Shown: positions 44,703 through 55,079 of the stretch, piece after piece
Position numbering within the stretch: the first letter of the stretch is position 1
How the letters are laid out: each line of letters opens with the position of its first letter
Assembly (NCBI GenBank): GCA_018340805.1
Contig: JACMZG010001913.1
Span: forward strand, 21,666,014 to 21,730,013
Source: Microvelia longipes
Taxonomy: Eukaryota > Arthropoda > Insecta > Hemiptera > Veliidae
DNA length: 64,000 nucleotides
Reading direction: 5' to 3'
Made by a program: the position numbers and the translations under genes
Notes under the pieces: generated by a model
Databases searched by the model: none
Told to the model about the DNA's origin: nothing
The model's input: the letters and a program-made list of their open reading frames with translations, nothing else

Positions 44703-45505
44703 TGTACAGGATACCTCGGAACTTTTCCTCATTACATCGGATTCGCTACTCCATGGTACATCGGAGATTGGATACATCGGACTCGCTTCGCTCGTCCTCA
44801 GATATACAAGCCGTTAAATTTATACTGCAACACGTCTTCGGACTCGCTTCGCTCGTCCTCAGATAGTAAATACATTCGTTTCATTCCCAGTGGTCATTTA
44901 TCCAGGTACTGACCACGCTAGATGCTGCTTAACTTTTATCATCCACCAAAATCATGGATAGACTCGTTGTATTATAATGACACTTAGTACACTTATTTAT
45001 TACGTCAAGGGATACACTTGCGCCAAATTTCAACTCAATTGGATTATCTTCCGATTTTTTATATTTTCAAAAAAACAGATCATTTGATAAAAATTGAACT
45101 AATGATGATAATGAGATGAAACTTAGTACATATATTAGTCTTATACATAACTAAATTCGTGCCCAAATTCATCGCATAACTTTTCCGTGTTTTATGATTT
45201 TTCGAAATTTTTCTGAGTCATTATAGTGGGTTAATGACGTCATAAAAAGTATATTCCGAATAGCACTACTACAGCGGTGGACTTATTTTGTGTACAGAAT
45301 TTCAACTCTCTAGCATAAATACACTAGGATCTACGATGATAACAGACACACACTCACAGACAGAAAATTTCGCAATAACCACTCAGGAGGCCTTAAAGGC
45401 CTCCTGTATGTGTCACCGGATGATTCCGGTGACATCCCGGTTTCGGATTTTTTTGCAAACACAATACTTTTCCTATATATCTACGGTATAAATGAGGAAA
45501 AGTCA
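44703..45505 (-). repeat. R1 family, best full-length copy (~800 bp)
   Basis: Reference copy. On the minus strand it starts GACTTTTCCTCATTTATACC, GTAGATATATAGGAAAAGTA, then TTGTGTTTGC, GGAATCATCCGGTGACA, a GGAGGCCTTTAAGGCCTCCT palindrome and GTTGAAATTCTGTACACAAA. TGACGTCATTAACCCACTAT, CATAAAACACGGAAAAG and TTGAAATTTGGCGCAAGTGT follow, then GGATGATAAAAGTTAAGCAG and two GGACGAGCGAAGCGAGTCC hairpins. It ends AATGAGGAAAAGTTCCGAGG TATCCTGTAC. AGTTTTCCTCATT-type sequence at the start and AATGAGGAAAAGT at the end form an inverted pair. No open frame is conserved between copies, so it is a non-coding dispersed element of unknown class. At least a dozen copies or fragments lie in the window on both strands. 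Confidence 0.85.
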
Positions 45506-45939
45506 AAATTAGGACTACAATTAAAATATTAAAATTAAAATTATTAAAATTAAAATATGGAAAATAAAATAGAAGAAGAAAAATGAAGAAGCATTTAATG
45601 CTTTTAAACTAAAATGGGTACAAAAAAAACAACCGGACCCTATTAAAAACAGGTATTTGTGATGTCTTTAACCCAGTTTGCTTAGAGACCAAAATTTTTA
45701 AAAATTTAATAAAATTTAGGGTAAAACTTTTCGTCGGGGAAACGTTTTATTTATTTTCTTAAGTTCTATATCGAATGAAACCGGTCCAGAGGTCATACGA
45801 CAATTTTAAGTTACCTAAAAGTCAGAAACCATGGTAATAATTTAGAATACGGTCTTTGTACAAGACATTTTAAGTAGGGACTCGTTTTTCTTATTTTTGG
45901 CGCGCTGAATCGAATAAACCCAGTCTGGAGACAATACGA

Positions 45940-46000
45940 TCACTCAAAGCTCTCAACACTAGGGTTCCCAGGTTCGAATTTTGGTACCGGGGATGATTTT
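45940..46000 (+). repeat. tRNA-like (B-box-bearing) segment
   Basis: GGTTCCCAGGTTCGAATTTT resembles a polymerase III B box. The upstream CACTCAAAGCTCTCAACACT could be an anticodon-arm remnant. No complete cloverleaf. It probably marks a decayed SINE or part of the adjoining composite. Confidence 0.3.
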
Positions 46001-46374
46001 TGTCATATTTACAGTGTCCGTATTTAACCGTATTTAAAGTTAAAAATAATTTTGGTATGATATCGGCATGCCTGACGAATTTTCTTTGAAATACTAGCGT
46101 CCGTGCTTAACACTGCATTTTTGCTTATGTTCCAGGTATATGCTGGGTCATCCCATGTCAAATCAACACAAAGAAGTATATTTTTGGATTCGATGTCACC
46201 GATTTTAATATAACTTGGCTACTTTAAAAAATCCTAAAATGAAACAACTAGTTGCCAGTAATGCTACTGCTCAAGTTATAAAGCAGGGTCATTCCATATC
46301 AAATCAACGCAGAACACAGGTAATAACACGTGATATCTTTGATTTTAATATAACTTGGCTAACAGGTAGGCACC

Positions 46375-47070
46375 ATAGAAGAAAGAAAAAATCCAGATTT
46401 TTGGCTCATTTGGTGCAGCCATATTGCCGCAGTAGGGTGGTGAATTCTTCAAAAAATGTAATTTTTCAACAATTCTTTGACTACAAAAATGGCTGTAGCT
46501 AAAATTCTGCGTGGACTATGATTTTTATTTTGGAGGTGTTTGAAAGCTTAAACTTGGCTCTTTCTAATAGATTTTACATACTTTTGCAAAATGAGTTACA
46601 AGTTTTTATTATAAGCAAATATAAAATAAAAATGCTAATATCTCAAAAAGCCAATTTTTAAAAATTTTGAAAAGGTTCCTAAAAAGAGCTTTCACGTTAT
46701 GTCCAATCCCATGGCGGTCCCTAAATGAAACTTGGTAGACATTTTACTAACACTGTAAGCTCTTTTTAGGAATTTTGTCAAAATTTTTAAAAATTGGCTT
46801 TTTGAGATATTAGCATTTTAATTTCATACTGGCTCATAATAAAAACTTGTAACTAATTATCTAAAATAGAATCTATTAGAAAGAGCCAAGTTTAAGCTTT
46901 CAAACACCACCAAAATAAAAATTATAGCCCACGCAGAATTTTAGCTACAGCCATTTTTGTAGTCAAAAAAATGTTGAAAAATTACATTTTTTGGAATATT
47001 CACCACTCTACTCCGGCAATATGGCTGCACCAAATGAGCCAAAAATCTGGATTTTTTCTTTCTTCTATGG
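46375..47070. repeat. Large fold-back, ~320-bp arms
   Basis: The left arm (ATAGAAGAAAGAAAAAATCC ... AGAGCTT at ~46692) and the right arm (AAGCTCTTTTTAGGAATTTT ... GGATTTTTTCTTTCTTCTAT) pair almost throughout. Shared blocks include TTTGGCTCATTTGGTGCAGC, GTAGTCAAA, GGCTGTAGCTAAAATTCTGC and AAAGCCAATTTTTAAAAATT. The loop of ~65 bases is centred on CCAATCCCATGGCGGTCCC. Confidence 0.85.
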
Positions 47071-47249
47071 ATTTATCAAAACAAATGTCCCAAAAATAAC
47101 CATAAACAGAATTAAAAGAGTGCGAATAATGTTGTGCAAAGCCGGTTTTAAAACGATGACTGTAATTTTAAATAATTTATAGTGTAAATATGTACAAACT
47201 TTTAAAAAAAGCGGAAAAATTAAATATCAAGTTGAGATGCAATTGCTCA

Positions 47250-47955
47250 TAGTACAAGAGCCAAGCCTAAAAATGTGACTTATTTTGTACTATACTTCAA
47301 ACCAAATATTTCTAAAAATATACCTTAAATTATAAAGGAAAAGAACCTTCAAAATCAAGACCTATCAAAGTAAGCCCTTCATATGAATGCGCTCGCTCAA
47401 AATATCAGGAAATCGCACAAATTCCAGTTTTCTTGCAATAGTGGTTCCTTGTAGGTCAAGTGCAAAACATACAGAGAACGTTTATAAAGCTGATAAAATT
47501 TACTATAAAACGGGATTTTTTTTCCTTCAAAATTGGATAACTGTAACTATAGTCATGTCATTTGTTAAATGGACAAAAATATGCAAAAAAGCCAATATTT
47601 TTTCAAAGAAATTCACTGATTGCATAAATTACCCATTTTTTCTGTTTTTGAAAAAGCCTAACTTTGGTGGTAGTCATTTGATTTTGATGATTAAACACTC
47701 GTTTTCAAGAAACTTTTATCAATTTAAAAAAATATTCTCAGCATAATTTGCACACCACCTACGGGGAACCACTTATTTAAAGAAAACTGAAATTTGTGTG
47801 ATTATATAAAATTTTGAGCATGTGCAATCATATGAAGGACTCTACTCTGAATATGCAGACTATGTTTTTTTTCTTCATAATTTAAGGTATATTTTTAGAA
47901 GAATTTGGTTTAAAGTAGTACAAAATGAGTTACGTTTTTTCAGATCCGGCTCTTG
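47250..47955. repeat. Second fold-back, ~200-bp arms
   Basis: The left arm CAAGAGCCAAGCCTAAAAAT ... TGTACTATACTTCAAACCAA and the right arm TTGGTTTAAAGTAGTACAAA ... GATCCGGCTCTTGG pair. A related single-arm copy lies at 56310-56720. Confidence 0.7.
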
Positions 47956-48489
47956 GACTACCATGTTGTAAAACATAGACCAGTAACTTAAGCATGAAAT
48001 GGATAGTTAAGAATGGAAGCACACATTACAAAGGAAATTCCCCCCGCTTGCGGTCTTCTAAAAAATTTATTTGAATTTTCTTATTGTTAAATTTTTATTT
48101 ATAAAATTATAGTCTTTGCATCTCATGTTCTTTACATTTTATTACAGAAAACCAATAATGTTCAGCGCATATTCGCAATCAAAATTCACAACAAAAATGT
48201 TAAAAAAGGATGTTACAAATTAGTTCTTATAAAAAAAGATTTGTTCCTGCAAGGGAAGAGAGACATAAAAAACTTTTATATAAAAAAGGACTCAGAGAAA
48301 AAGTTAATAATTACGAGGATAAAAAACAATTAGACCGTAATGCCAACAGAATAAATACCACGAAAGAAATGAGAAAAATATAAAGAAACTAAAATTTCAT
48401 TTTAAGGTACCTACATTTTTTTTACTTTTACAGTGAATAGCATTTTATTTATACATAGTATACAATGAAAAAGCCATGTAATAGATGAA

Positions 48490-49015
48490 AAAATCGGAAC
48501 GGGATACCTTGAAACTTTTCCCAATAACATCTGATTCATTCCAACTTCGGACTCGTTTCGTCCTTAGATAGCAAATACATTTGTTTCATTCCCAGGTGCC
48601 ACGCATCCAGGCTTTGATCGAGGCTGCATAACTTTTATGATTCAACAAAAACCATGAATATACTTGCCGTATTGGACCGAAACTTACTTATTTATACGAA
48701 GCATACTTATTTATGACGTAAAGATAAATTATACACCTGCAATAAATTTCAACTCAAACAGATAATTTCCTGATTTTTTACAATTTTTTTATAAAAAGTA
48801 CACAATTCATTTGATAAAAAGTAAACTAATGCTACATGCGTCCCAAATATCAACTTGATCGCTAAATGTTTCCATGTTTTATGATTGCGGCTTAATGATG
48901 TCATAAAAAAGTATTGTGTGGATAACAAACTACACCTATAGACGTTTTTTTGTACAAAGTTTCAACTCTTTAACATATACACTTAGGCTATGATAACAGA
49001 CACACACTAAATGTT
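48490..49015 (-). repeat. R1 family copy, partly deleted
   Basis: Begins CGGAACGGGATACCTTGAAA and contains CGGACTCGTTTCGTCC. It ends ATGATAACAGACACACACTA. Just beyond, 49020-49090 is an R1 3' end in the opposite orientation (GAGGATGAGCAGAGTG, GTTGTGAGGAAAATTTCCGA GG). Confidence 0.75.
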
Positions 49016-49094
49016 ATGTTAGATTTGAGGATGAGCAGAGTGAATCTAAATGAATGAAGTTGTGAGGAAAATTTCCGAGGAACTCATACCCATT

Positions 49095-50950
49095 TTTTAA
49101 TTAAATCATTAAGGATAAGGTATAGCTAAACAATACTGCTGGTTGCCGCGAACTATTTATAACATAATACGTATTAACATATTTTAAAAATAAGAAATAA
49201 TCTATTAATATGCGTATTGCTACTTATTTACTAATATACTCGTTTTTTCAAAATATATAAATAAAATAACCATACTCTCTTTGTCATGGCAAAGGGTTTT
49301 TTAAGTTAAACATTTTGTAAATGTTATTGCATGTTTCATCACATTTCTTGAGTTCAAATTAAATAAAAGGAAAAATAAATACAGACGAAAAAGAAAAATA
49401 TGAAAGACATTGTAACTAATTTAAACACAAGATATAAAAACATTTAAAAATTTATTTGTAAAAAATATGTAAATGAAAAAAATCAGAGAAACCGTTTCCT
49501 TTCTTTGAACCCTCCTCCCCTTCGCATGCTTTTATACTTTTAAATGTCACGATCAGCATATTTAATTAAGGATTTTCAGACCAAGTTGAACTGATGGATA
49601 TTTTATGACGAGAGAGAGGAAAAATAAAAACATTAAATTTTAATACCTATCTTAAATTAGAAAGACTATTTGTAAGTGCCTTATTCTATATTATATAATC
49701 CTTGTTTAATCTTGAAGTTTAGGTCATGCTAATTATAATAATGTAACTTGCAATGAACGCCAAATATTAAAAACTTTTAAATCTGCCACCTCTATAGTAA
49801 TTTCGTCGGTGGACAAATGCTCTCCTACAATAGAGTATTTGCATTTTTTCAAAAATTATTTTTTGCACATAAAATGATTAAATGTGTTTAAAAATATATT
49901 AACACAAATATTTAACTTAATTTTAAATAGCCCAAATAGGCTTTTAAAGAAGAGAAGAGGGGGAATGGGTGAGAGAGTGGGGTGAAAACGGAGCGTTCTA
50001 AAGGTTGGGTCGTTTAACGTACAGATGGGAGTTATACTAAAAATATCGTAAGGTCAATAGTTGCTAACAGTCTGACTGAAACAGACTTGTTTCAGTCTGC
50101 TAACAGACTGAAACAAAACAATTCCGCGTTTTAGGTAATACAATGCCTAAGGAATGTGATGACTACAGCTGTCAGTATCATCTTGTTGACAGTATAGAAT
50201 AAACTCTTATGAGTGTTGCTCTAGTGAATATTGTACTACACGACGGTATTCTTACGTCAGACGTTACACAAGCATCAAACTATTAACTTTATTCAAGTAA
50301 ATAAAACTTCCAAGAAAGAAAACTAGTTAATAAACTAGTAGGCTATGGAAAAATATTTCTATAGCCTTTTTAATAAATTAATAATTTTTTAAAAATAAAA
50401 TGAAACGTTTCTAAACTTATTCAACAAAAAAGATTTTTTGGTAAATTATTTTTTCTTGTAAAATTTAATGAAAAGATTCTAACTAAAAAAGATTTTTTTA
50501 AAAAAAAATATACGATTTGAAAATTTTGTTTTGTCGTATTATAATTTTACATAATAAAATAACCTTTTGTGGGTAAAACTTTTTAAATACCAATATTAAT
50601 GACTTCATGGAAAATTATGAACTTTTCTTCAGCGGATAAAAGAAACTAATTGTGAACTTTTCTTCTGCGGATAAAAGAAACTAATTACGAAATACAAAGT
50701 CATTACAGCCGTCTTGTTTTACATATAGAAGTTCTAAAAAAGAGGAAGATACTCTAGGGAAATTTGATGGTAAGTCACTGTAAGTTGGAACCACTGGGGG
50801 AGCATAAAGCCAAAATCGTGTTACCACAGTTTTACTGAGTAATAGAGTACCTCGGACAACAATGAAGTTCATAAGTATTGGAGAAGACAATAAAGTTTTT
50901 GATTTTCATTCTTATTGTTTAACGCTTTTATTAGTATTATTGTTTAATGC
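49095..50950. other. Intronic AT-rich region, no exon seen
   Basis: A palindromic cluster occurs at 50065-50118: CAGTCTG, ACTGAAACAGAC, TTGTTTCAGTCTGC, TAACAGACTGAAAC (alternating inverted copies). Otherwise nothing recognised. The minus-strand open frame at 50681-50890 has no known domain. Confidence 0.4.
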
Positions 50951-50954
50951 TAAC

Positions 50955-51556
50955 ATACTTTTTACTTTTTCTCATTTATACCGTAGGTATATAAGAAAAG
51001 TATTGTGTTTGCAAAAATCCGAATTGGGATAAAAACGGAATTATGCGTTTTTTAAGGCCTCCTGAATGGTTTTCGCAAAGTTGTTTGTCTGTATATGTGT
51101 GTATGTTATCATCGCAGCGCCCAGTGTATTTATGCTAGGGAGTTGAAATTTTATACAAAAAATAGTCTACCGCTGTAGTTGTAGCTGTTTCCGAATAGCT
51201 GTAGCTAAAAATATTAAAATATTAAATACTCAATTGAAAGTATAAATAAGTTACCTTGACGTAATAAATAAGTATACTAGTGCCGTTATAATACAACTAG
51301 TCTATTTATGATTTTTGGTGGATTATAAAAGTTAAGCAGCATCGAGCGTGTCCAGTGCCTGGATAAATGACCACTGGAAATGCAACGAATGTACTTACTA
51401 TCTCAGGACGAGCGAAGCGAGTCCGAATACATGTTGCACAATAAATTTAACGACTTGTATTTCTGAGGACGAGCGAAGCCAGTCCGAAGCTGGGAGGATG
51501 AACGTTTGCGAATACGATGTAATGAGGAAGTTCCGAGGTACCCCGTACCTGATTTT
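50955..51556 (+). repeat. R1 family copy
   Basis: Begins TTTTACTTTTTCTCATTTAT and ends CGAGGTACCCCGTACCTGAT. Two GGACGAGCGAAGC(G/C)AGTCC hairpins at 51408 and 51467. The central GATGTCATTAACCC-to-ATTTTTATC section is deleted. The open frame at 51348-51605 lies inside it. Confidence 0.85.
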
Positions 51557-51964
51557 TTTTATTTTTCACTCTAATCCTAAACAAGCTGAGAATAATAATA
51601 AGTAAGTACAATTAACCAATTCACAATAAGAAAGAACTTAAATCTGGCTGGACGAGTTTGTAATAACCTGAAGATAAGGCGGGATACATTAGTGATGTCA
51701 GTGTCCGACGGATTAGCGGTTGGATTTTTTTCAAGTTTTTATCTAAGTTCCTTATTTTGTGTTACCTAGTACTCTAGTAAGTAAGGGTAGAGCACTTAGT
51801 AAGGATAATGCATAATTTTAAAAATGGATAAGAATTAATAAGAAATTAATTTAATAGAAAGTTTATTTAGAAAATTGTATGACTGAATTTTTGTAATATG
51901 ACTGAGTTTGTAATATTCTTTATTGTATTTCATTACTCTTTTTAATAAATGAATTTACATTAAA

Positions 51965-52129
51965 AAAATAATGTTGATAGTCCAAGAATGGGATAATAAA
52001 AAAATGAATTAATGTGGCGACGTTTCGGCCAAGCAGGCCATAATCACGCCTTAAAAAGAAAAAGCAAAATCCACCCTGTTGTAAATATGGGGTTTTATCA
52101 GAAAAAAATTAAAAGTAAGTAAGTCAAAT
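51965..52129 (+). mobile_element. Fold-back element FB4, left arm
   Basis: ATGTTGATAGTCCAAGAATG, then GTGGCGACGTTTCGGCCAAG and CAGGCCATAATCACGCC, down to GGGGTTTTATCAGAAAAAAA. The reverse complement of this arm lies at 53336-53492, separated by an inserted LINE. GGCC-loop-GGCCGAAACG is related to the hammerhead-like cores elsewhere, but the CTGANGA part is altered (GTGATTA). Confidence 0.85.
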
Positions 52130-53335
52130 GTCGAGCAAGCTTTCGATAGAGTATGGCACCTGGGCTTGTTGCTGAAACTCAAGAACGTTCTTCCGTTCAC
52201 TTATTTCCTCATTATTAAGTCCTACCTTTTCCGTCGTACCTTTCAAGTTAAGTACAAAGATTCCTTCTCCGAAATTTATGACATAGAAGCTGGAGTTCCA
52301 CAAGGAAGTATCCTTTCACCAGTCCTTTACGTCTTTACACTTCAGACCTTCCTGAACATCCATCTACATCAGTTCTATCGTTTGCAGATGACAAAATATC
52401 ATATCAGTCCATAAAGATCCCGTTCAGGCTTCAAATAATATACAAGACCATCTTGATTCCTTAGAAACATGGTTTAGAAAGTGGAGAATAAAAGTGAATG
52501 CTCAAAAAAGCATTCACTTAACATTCACCCTCCGACGAGGCATTTGTCCACCCCTATTCTCAATCAGTCTCAAATTCCTATGTCCACCACTGCACGTTAC
52601 CTGGGTTTACACTTCGACAGCAAACTAACATGGGCACATCACACTAAACAAAAACGTTTGGAAGGGAACCGTCGTGTCGGAATCCTCCAACGTTTACTCG
52701 ATAACAGGTCTAACCTTACACTAGATAACAAACTACTCGTTTACAAAAGCATAATAAAACCATCATGGTCATACGGTGTTGAAGTATGGGGTTCCACGAA
52801 ACCATCAAATCTCAAACGTATTCAAGTCCTTCAGTCAAAAGTTCTCCGCAAAATAGTTCAAGCTCCCTGGTTCGTATCTAACTTAACAATCCACAATGAC
52901 CTCAAAATTCCGTTCGTCAAAGACATTGTTTCCTCTCGATACAATTCCTTTCATTCCAAATTAGATTCCCATCCTAATCCTCTTGTCCAAACCCTACATT
53001 CCAGAACCATTCCTTCCAATCCTCCACGGCGCCTTCGACGACAGTGGCCGCGTGACCTTCTTTTATAATCAATATTAATTTAAATTCAAAAACGCAAAAC
53101 ATTTCAGAAAATTCAACTATTCAAAAGTCAACTAATTTCTATTCCACTAATTTAGTTCAAGCCAAATTTTTATATTATAAGTAAAATTTCAACATTTACC
53201 TAACCACGCCAAGGAGTATCACCACTGGGTGATTCCTCCTATCAAGACTGCCAAGTCACTTTACCAACATTAGCACTATGTCAAATACATTTATTGTAGA
53301 CAATAATCAATAAAGTTAAAAAAAAAAAAAAAAAA
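52130..53335 (+). pseudogene. 5'-truncated jockey-clade LINE (RT ORF2), inserted in FB4
   Basis: From EQAFDRVWHLGLLLKLK (RT motif A with catalytic Asp) through FLIIKSYLFRRTFQVK and EAGVPQGSILSPVLYV. After a 1-base shift come YTSDLPEHPSTSVLS and FADD, the catalytic motif C. SLETWFRKWRIKVNAQKS and LTFTLRRGICPPL follow, then after another shift TARYLGLHFDSKLTW, LVYKSIIKPSWSYGVEVWG and RIQVLQSKVLRKIVQAPWF. The frame stops at 53068, and a 3' UTR ends in a ~17-A tail at 53319-53335. The target duplication AAGTCAAAT is seen at 52121-52129 and 53334-53342. The endonuclease and 5' RT are missing, so this is a dead-on-arrival copy. Confidence 0.93.
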
Positions 53336-53492
53336 GTCAAATTTTAATTTTTTTCTGATAAAACCCTACATTTACAACAGGGTGATTTTGCTTTTTCTTT
53401 TTAAGGCATGATTATGGCCAGCTCGGCCGAAACGTCGCCACATTAATTCATTTTTTTATTATCCCATTCTTGGACTATCAACATTAAAAATA
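53336..53492 (+). mobile_element. Fold-back element FB4, right arm
   Basis: Reverse complement of 51965-52120: TTTTTTTCTGATAAAACCCT ... CGGCCGAAACGTCGCCAC ... CCATTCTTGGACTATCAACA. A few mismatches (GGCCAGCTCGGCC against GGCCTGCTTGGCC). Confidence 0.85.
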
Positions 53493-53819
53493 AGTTAAAA
53501 GGGATACAGCTCAACGTCTTGATCAATTAAAAAAATATTAAATAAGTGACCTTTAACTGCTACACAGGCATGGTGCTTCGTGCGACGAAAATATCGCGAC
53601 GATGGCCTCTTAGGCTGAATTATGGTCAAGTGTCCTCCCTGAGGCCGCTTCGATATCGAATTGTTTCTTACCAGTTATATTTTTGTCTCACAAGATCGTT
53701 AACCTTGACTTTTTTTAAGAAAAAACACCTACCCTTGCCGTGGCTCCTTTGGGCCACATTTTTTGTTTTAATCGTTTTAAAACCAATAAACTTTATAGGC
53801 TTCCACGGTTATTGTCAGT

Positions 53820-54380
53820 TTAGTCTTCCGTTGGCGACTACATCAATGTGGTCACCACATTGTCATTTATGTGATGATAAAGCCAACGTTTCCTTTCTAC
53901 TGTGGGCAGCATTTGCAGGGATGTAAAAGAGCGTAAATAAAAAATGTTCTCTTGCTCTGATGATTGCCGTATTTATACCTGTCTCTTACCATGTCTTCAA
54001 GAGTAGGGATTGTAGCTAAGAGAAGGGGTGGTTGTATTCGAGGGTCTAGAACGACGTAAGCCACTTAAAAGTCGTGAAGGAGCGTCCTGCCGAATTTATG
54101 TACCCAGACCGTAATTGGAGGCTAAGATTGCCCAATGGAATTGTGAAGAGATAAACACTATCCAAGTCTTGTTAATCTTCCCCTCCATGTCCCTATTAAA
54201 GTTAGTTATTTGGTTAGAAATGTCTATAGCTTCCCTGACGAGTTAATCTCTAGCGAAAGAGAAACATTCGCTAGTACCTCGGTTTTGGTCAGCGACCGCG
54301 GACCAAAAATCGTAATGTATGGTGGTTCCTGATGCATTCTCTGGTTCGATGTGCTCGGCTAAACGCAAAGAAATGAGAAA
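53820..54380 (-). pseudogene. Penelope-like element: GIY-YIG C-terminus and 3' terminal repeat
   Basis: Minus strand: AEHIEPENASGTTIHYDFW, then ECFSFARD, a stop, LVREAIDISNQITNFNRDM and EGKINKTW. The combination AEH...(I)DF...REAIEI...NFNRD.G..L.KTW is the C-terminal signature of the GIY-YIG endonuclease domain in Penelope-like retroelements. A 3' UTR follows, then at 53930-53820 the block CTGCAAATGCTGCCCACAGT / GGAAACGTTGGC and CGGAAGACTAAAC, ATAACCGTGGAAGCC. This matches the termini at 8855-8940 and 39425-39545. The reverse transcriptase part is absent. Confidence 0.7.
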
Positions 54381-54529
54381 ACTTGTCTACATTGAACCTG
54401 TCTACAACAAAACCACTTTTAAACCATAAAGAAAAACAAAAAATCTTGATAAGTGAAAGATATGTTCCATCATGAAAATATAAAACAAGGTTTATATAAA
54501 TGATAAATAAGGTCTATTATGTTACTTAC

Positions 54530-54722
54530 TTGAAGTAGATAAAAATAGCGACTGCAGCTATAAGTGCTATAAGTGACATGGAATAGCCCACTAGGTAAAT
54601 CCTGGTAGCGTTTTCCAATACGTGGTACGCTTCTGATTTATCAGTGAGAACATGGACGCACTCGGTGTAGTTGGAGTAAGTCGACCAGGTACCGTTCTCA
54701 TAGCACATGCGTGATGCATTCT
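54530..54722 (-). CDS. DH44/CRF-type class B GPCR, exon encoding end of hormone-binding domain and TM1
   Basis: Minus-strand exon with acceptor TTTGTTGACAG and donor GTAAGT. It may start at 54722 or, with a second AG, at 54720. It reads NASRMCYENGTW, STYSNYTECVHVL, then a linker and TM1 (IYLVGYSMSLIALIAAV, AIFIYF), splitting a Lys codon that the exon at 39178 completes. RxCxxNGTW...Y(T/S)xC is the end of the class B hormone-receptor domain with its last two cysteines. NAS, NGT, NYT and NAT are possible N-glycosylation sites. The preceding exon, carrying the WD..CWP motif, was not found up to 64000, so the gene's 5' end lies beyond the window. The receptor would bind a CRF-like diuretic peptide (family inference). 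Confidence 0.92.
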
Positions 54723-55037
54723 CTGTCAACAAATAAATAAATATTTCATTAGAAAAGAGACGTATACGAGATGATAGTAAGATTTTATTGATTGTAGTCC
54801 AGCTATTTGTAGCCAATCGAGTCGAGATACGCAGAAGAGGAGCTTTGAATTTAACTGTTACAGTCGCCTACTTTCACGAAGACTGCAGCTGGTTTTTCAC
54901 CATCTCCTACAACCTTTAGATTGGGACTTTTATGTGGGTGTTATCTGGCAATATCTTTATTTATTATGATTTATTTTTATTTTATTTATTTATTTTGTTT
55001 TTATTTTCATTATTATTTTTTAGGGTTTGGCGTTGGT

Positions 55038-55071
55038 TCTAGGCGTTGCAAGTTTTCTTGCAACGTCTAGA
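55038..55071. repeat. 15-bp-stem hairpin
   Basis: TCTAGGCGTTGCAAG, loop TTTT, CTTGCAACGTCTAGA with one mismatch. Confidence 0.85.
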
Positions 55072-55079
55072 CCCACTAT

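Larger units (their letters stand above)
46065..48065. mobile_element. 2-kb composite bounded by FB1 termini, holding two large hairpins
   Basis: The left end CGGCATGCCTGACGAATTTT / GCGTCCGTGCTTAACACTGC and right end GTTAAGAATGGAAGCACACA / AAAGGAAATTCCCCCCGCTT are inverted FB1-type termini. Within lie the fold-backs at 46375-47070 and 47250-47955. A direct repeat surrounds GGGTCATnCCATnTCAAATC (46147 and 46288) with GATTTTAATATAACTTGGCT (46202 and 46341). Open frames here are shadows of the repeats. Confidence 0.6.

Noticed and set aside
47387..47746. 119-codon plus-strand frame as a gene
   Set aside because: It overlaps the arm of a fold-back repeat and the related copy at 56310-56720 does not keep the frame.
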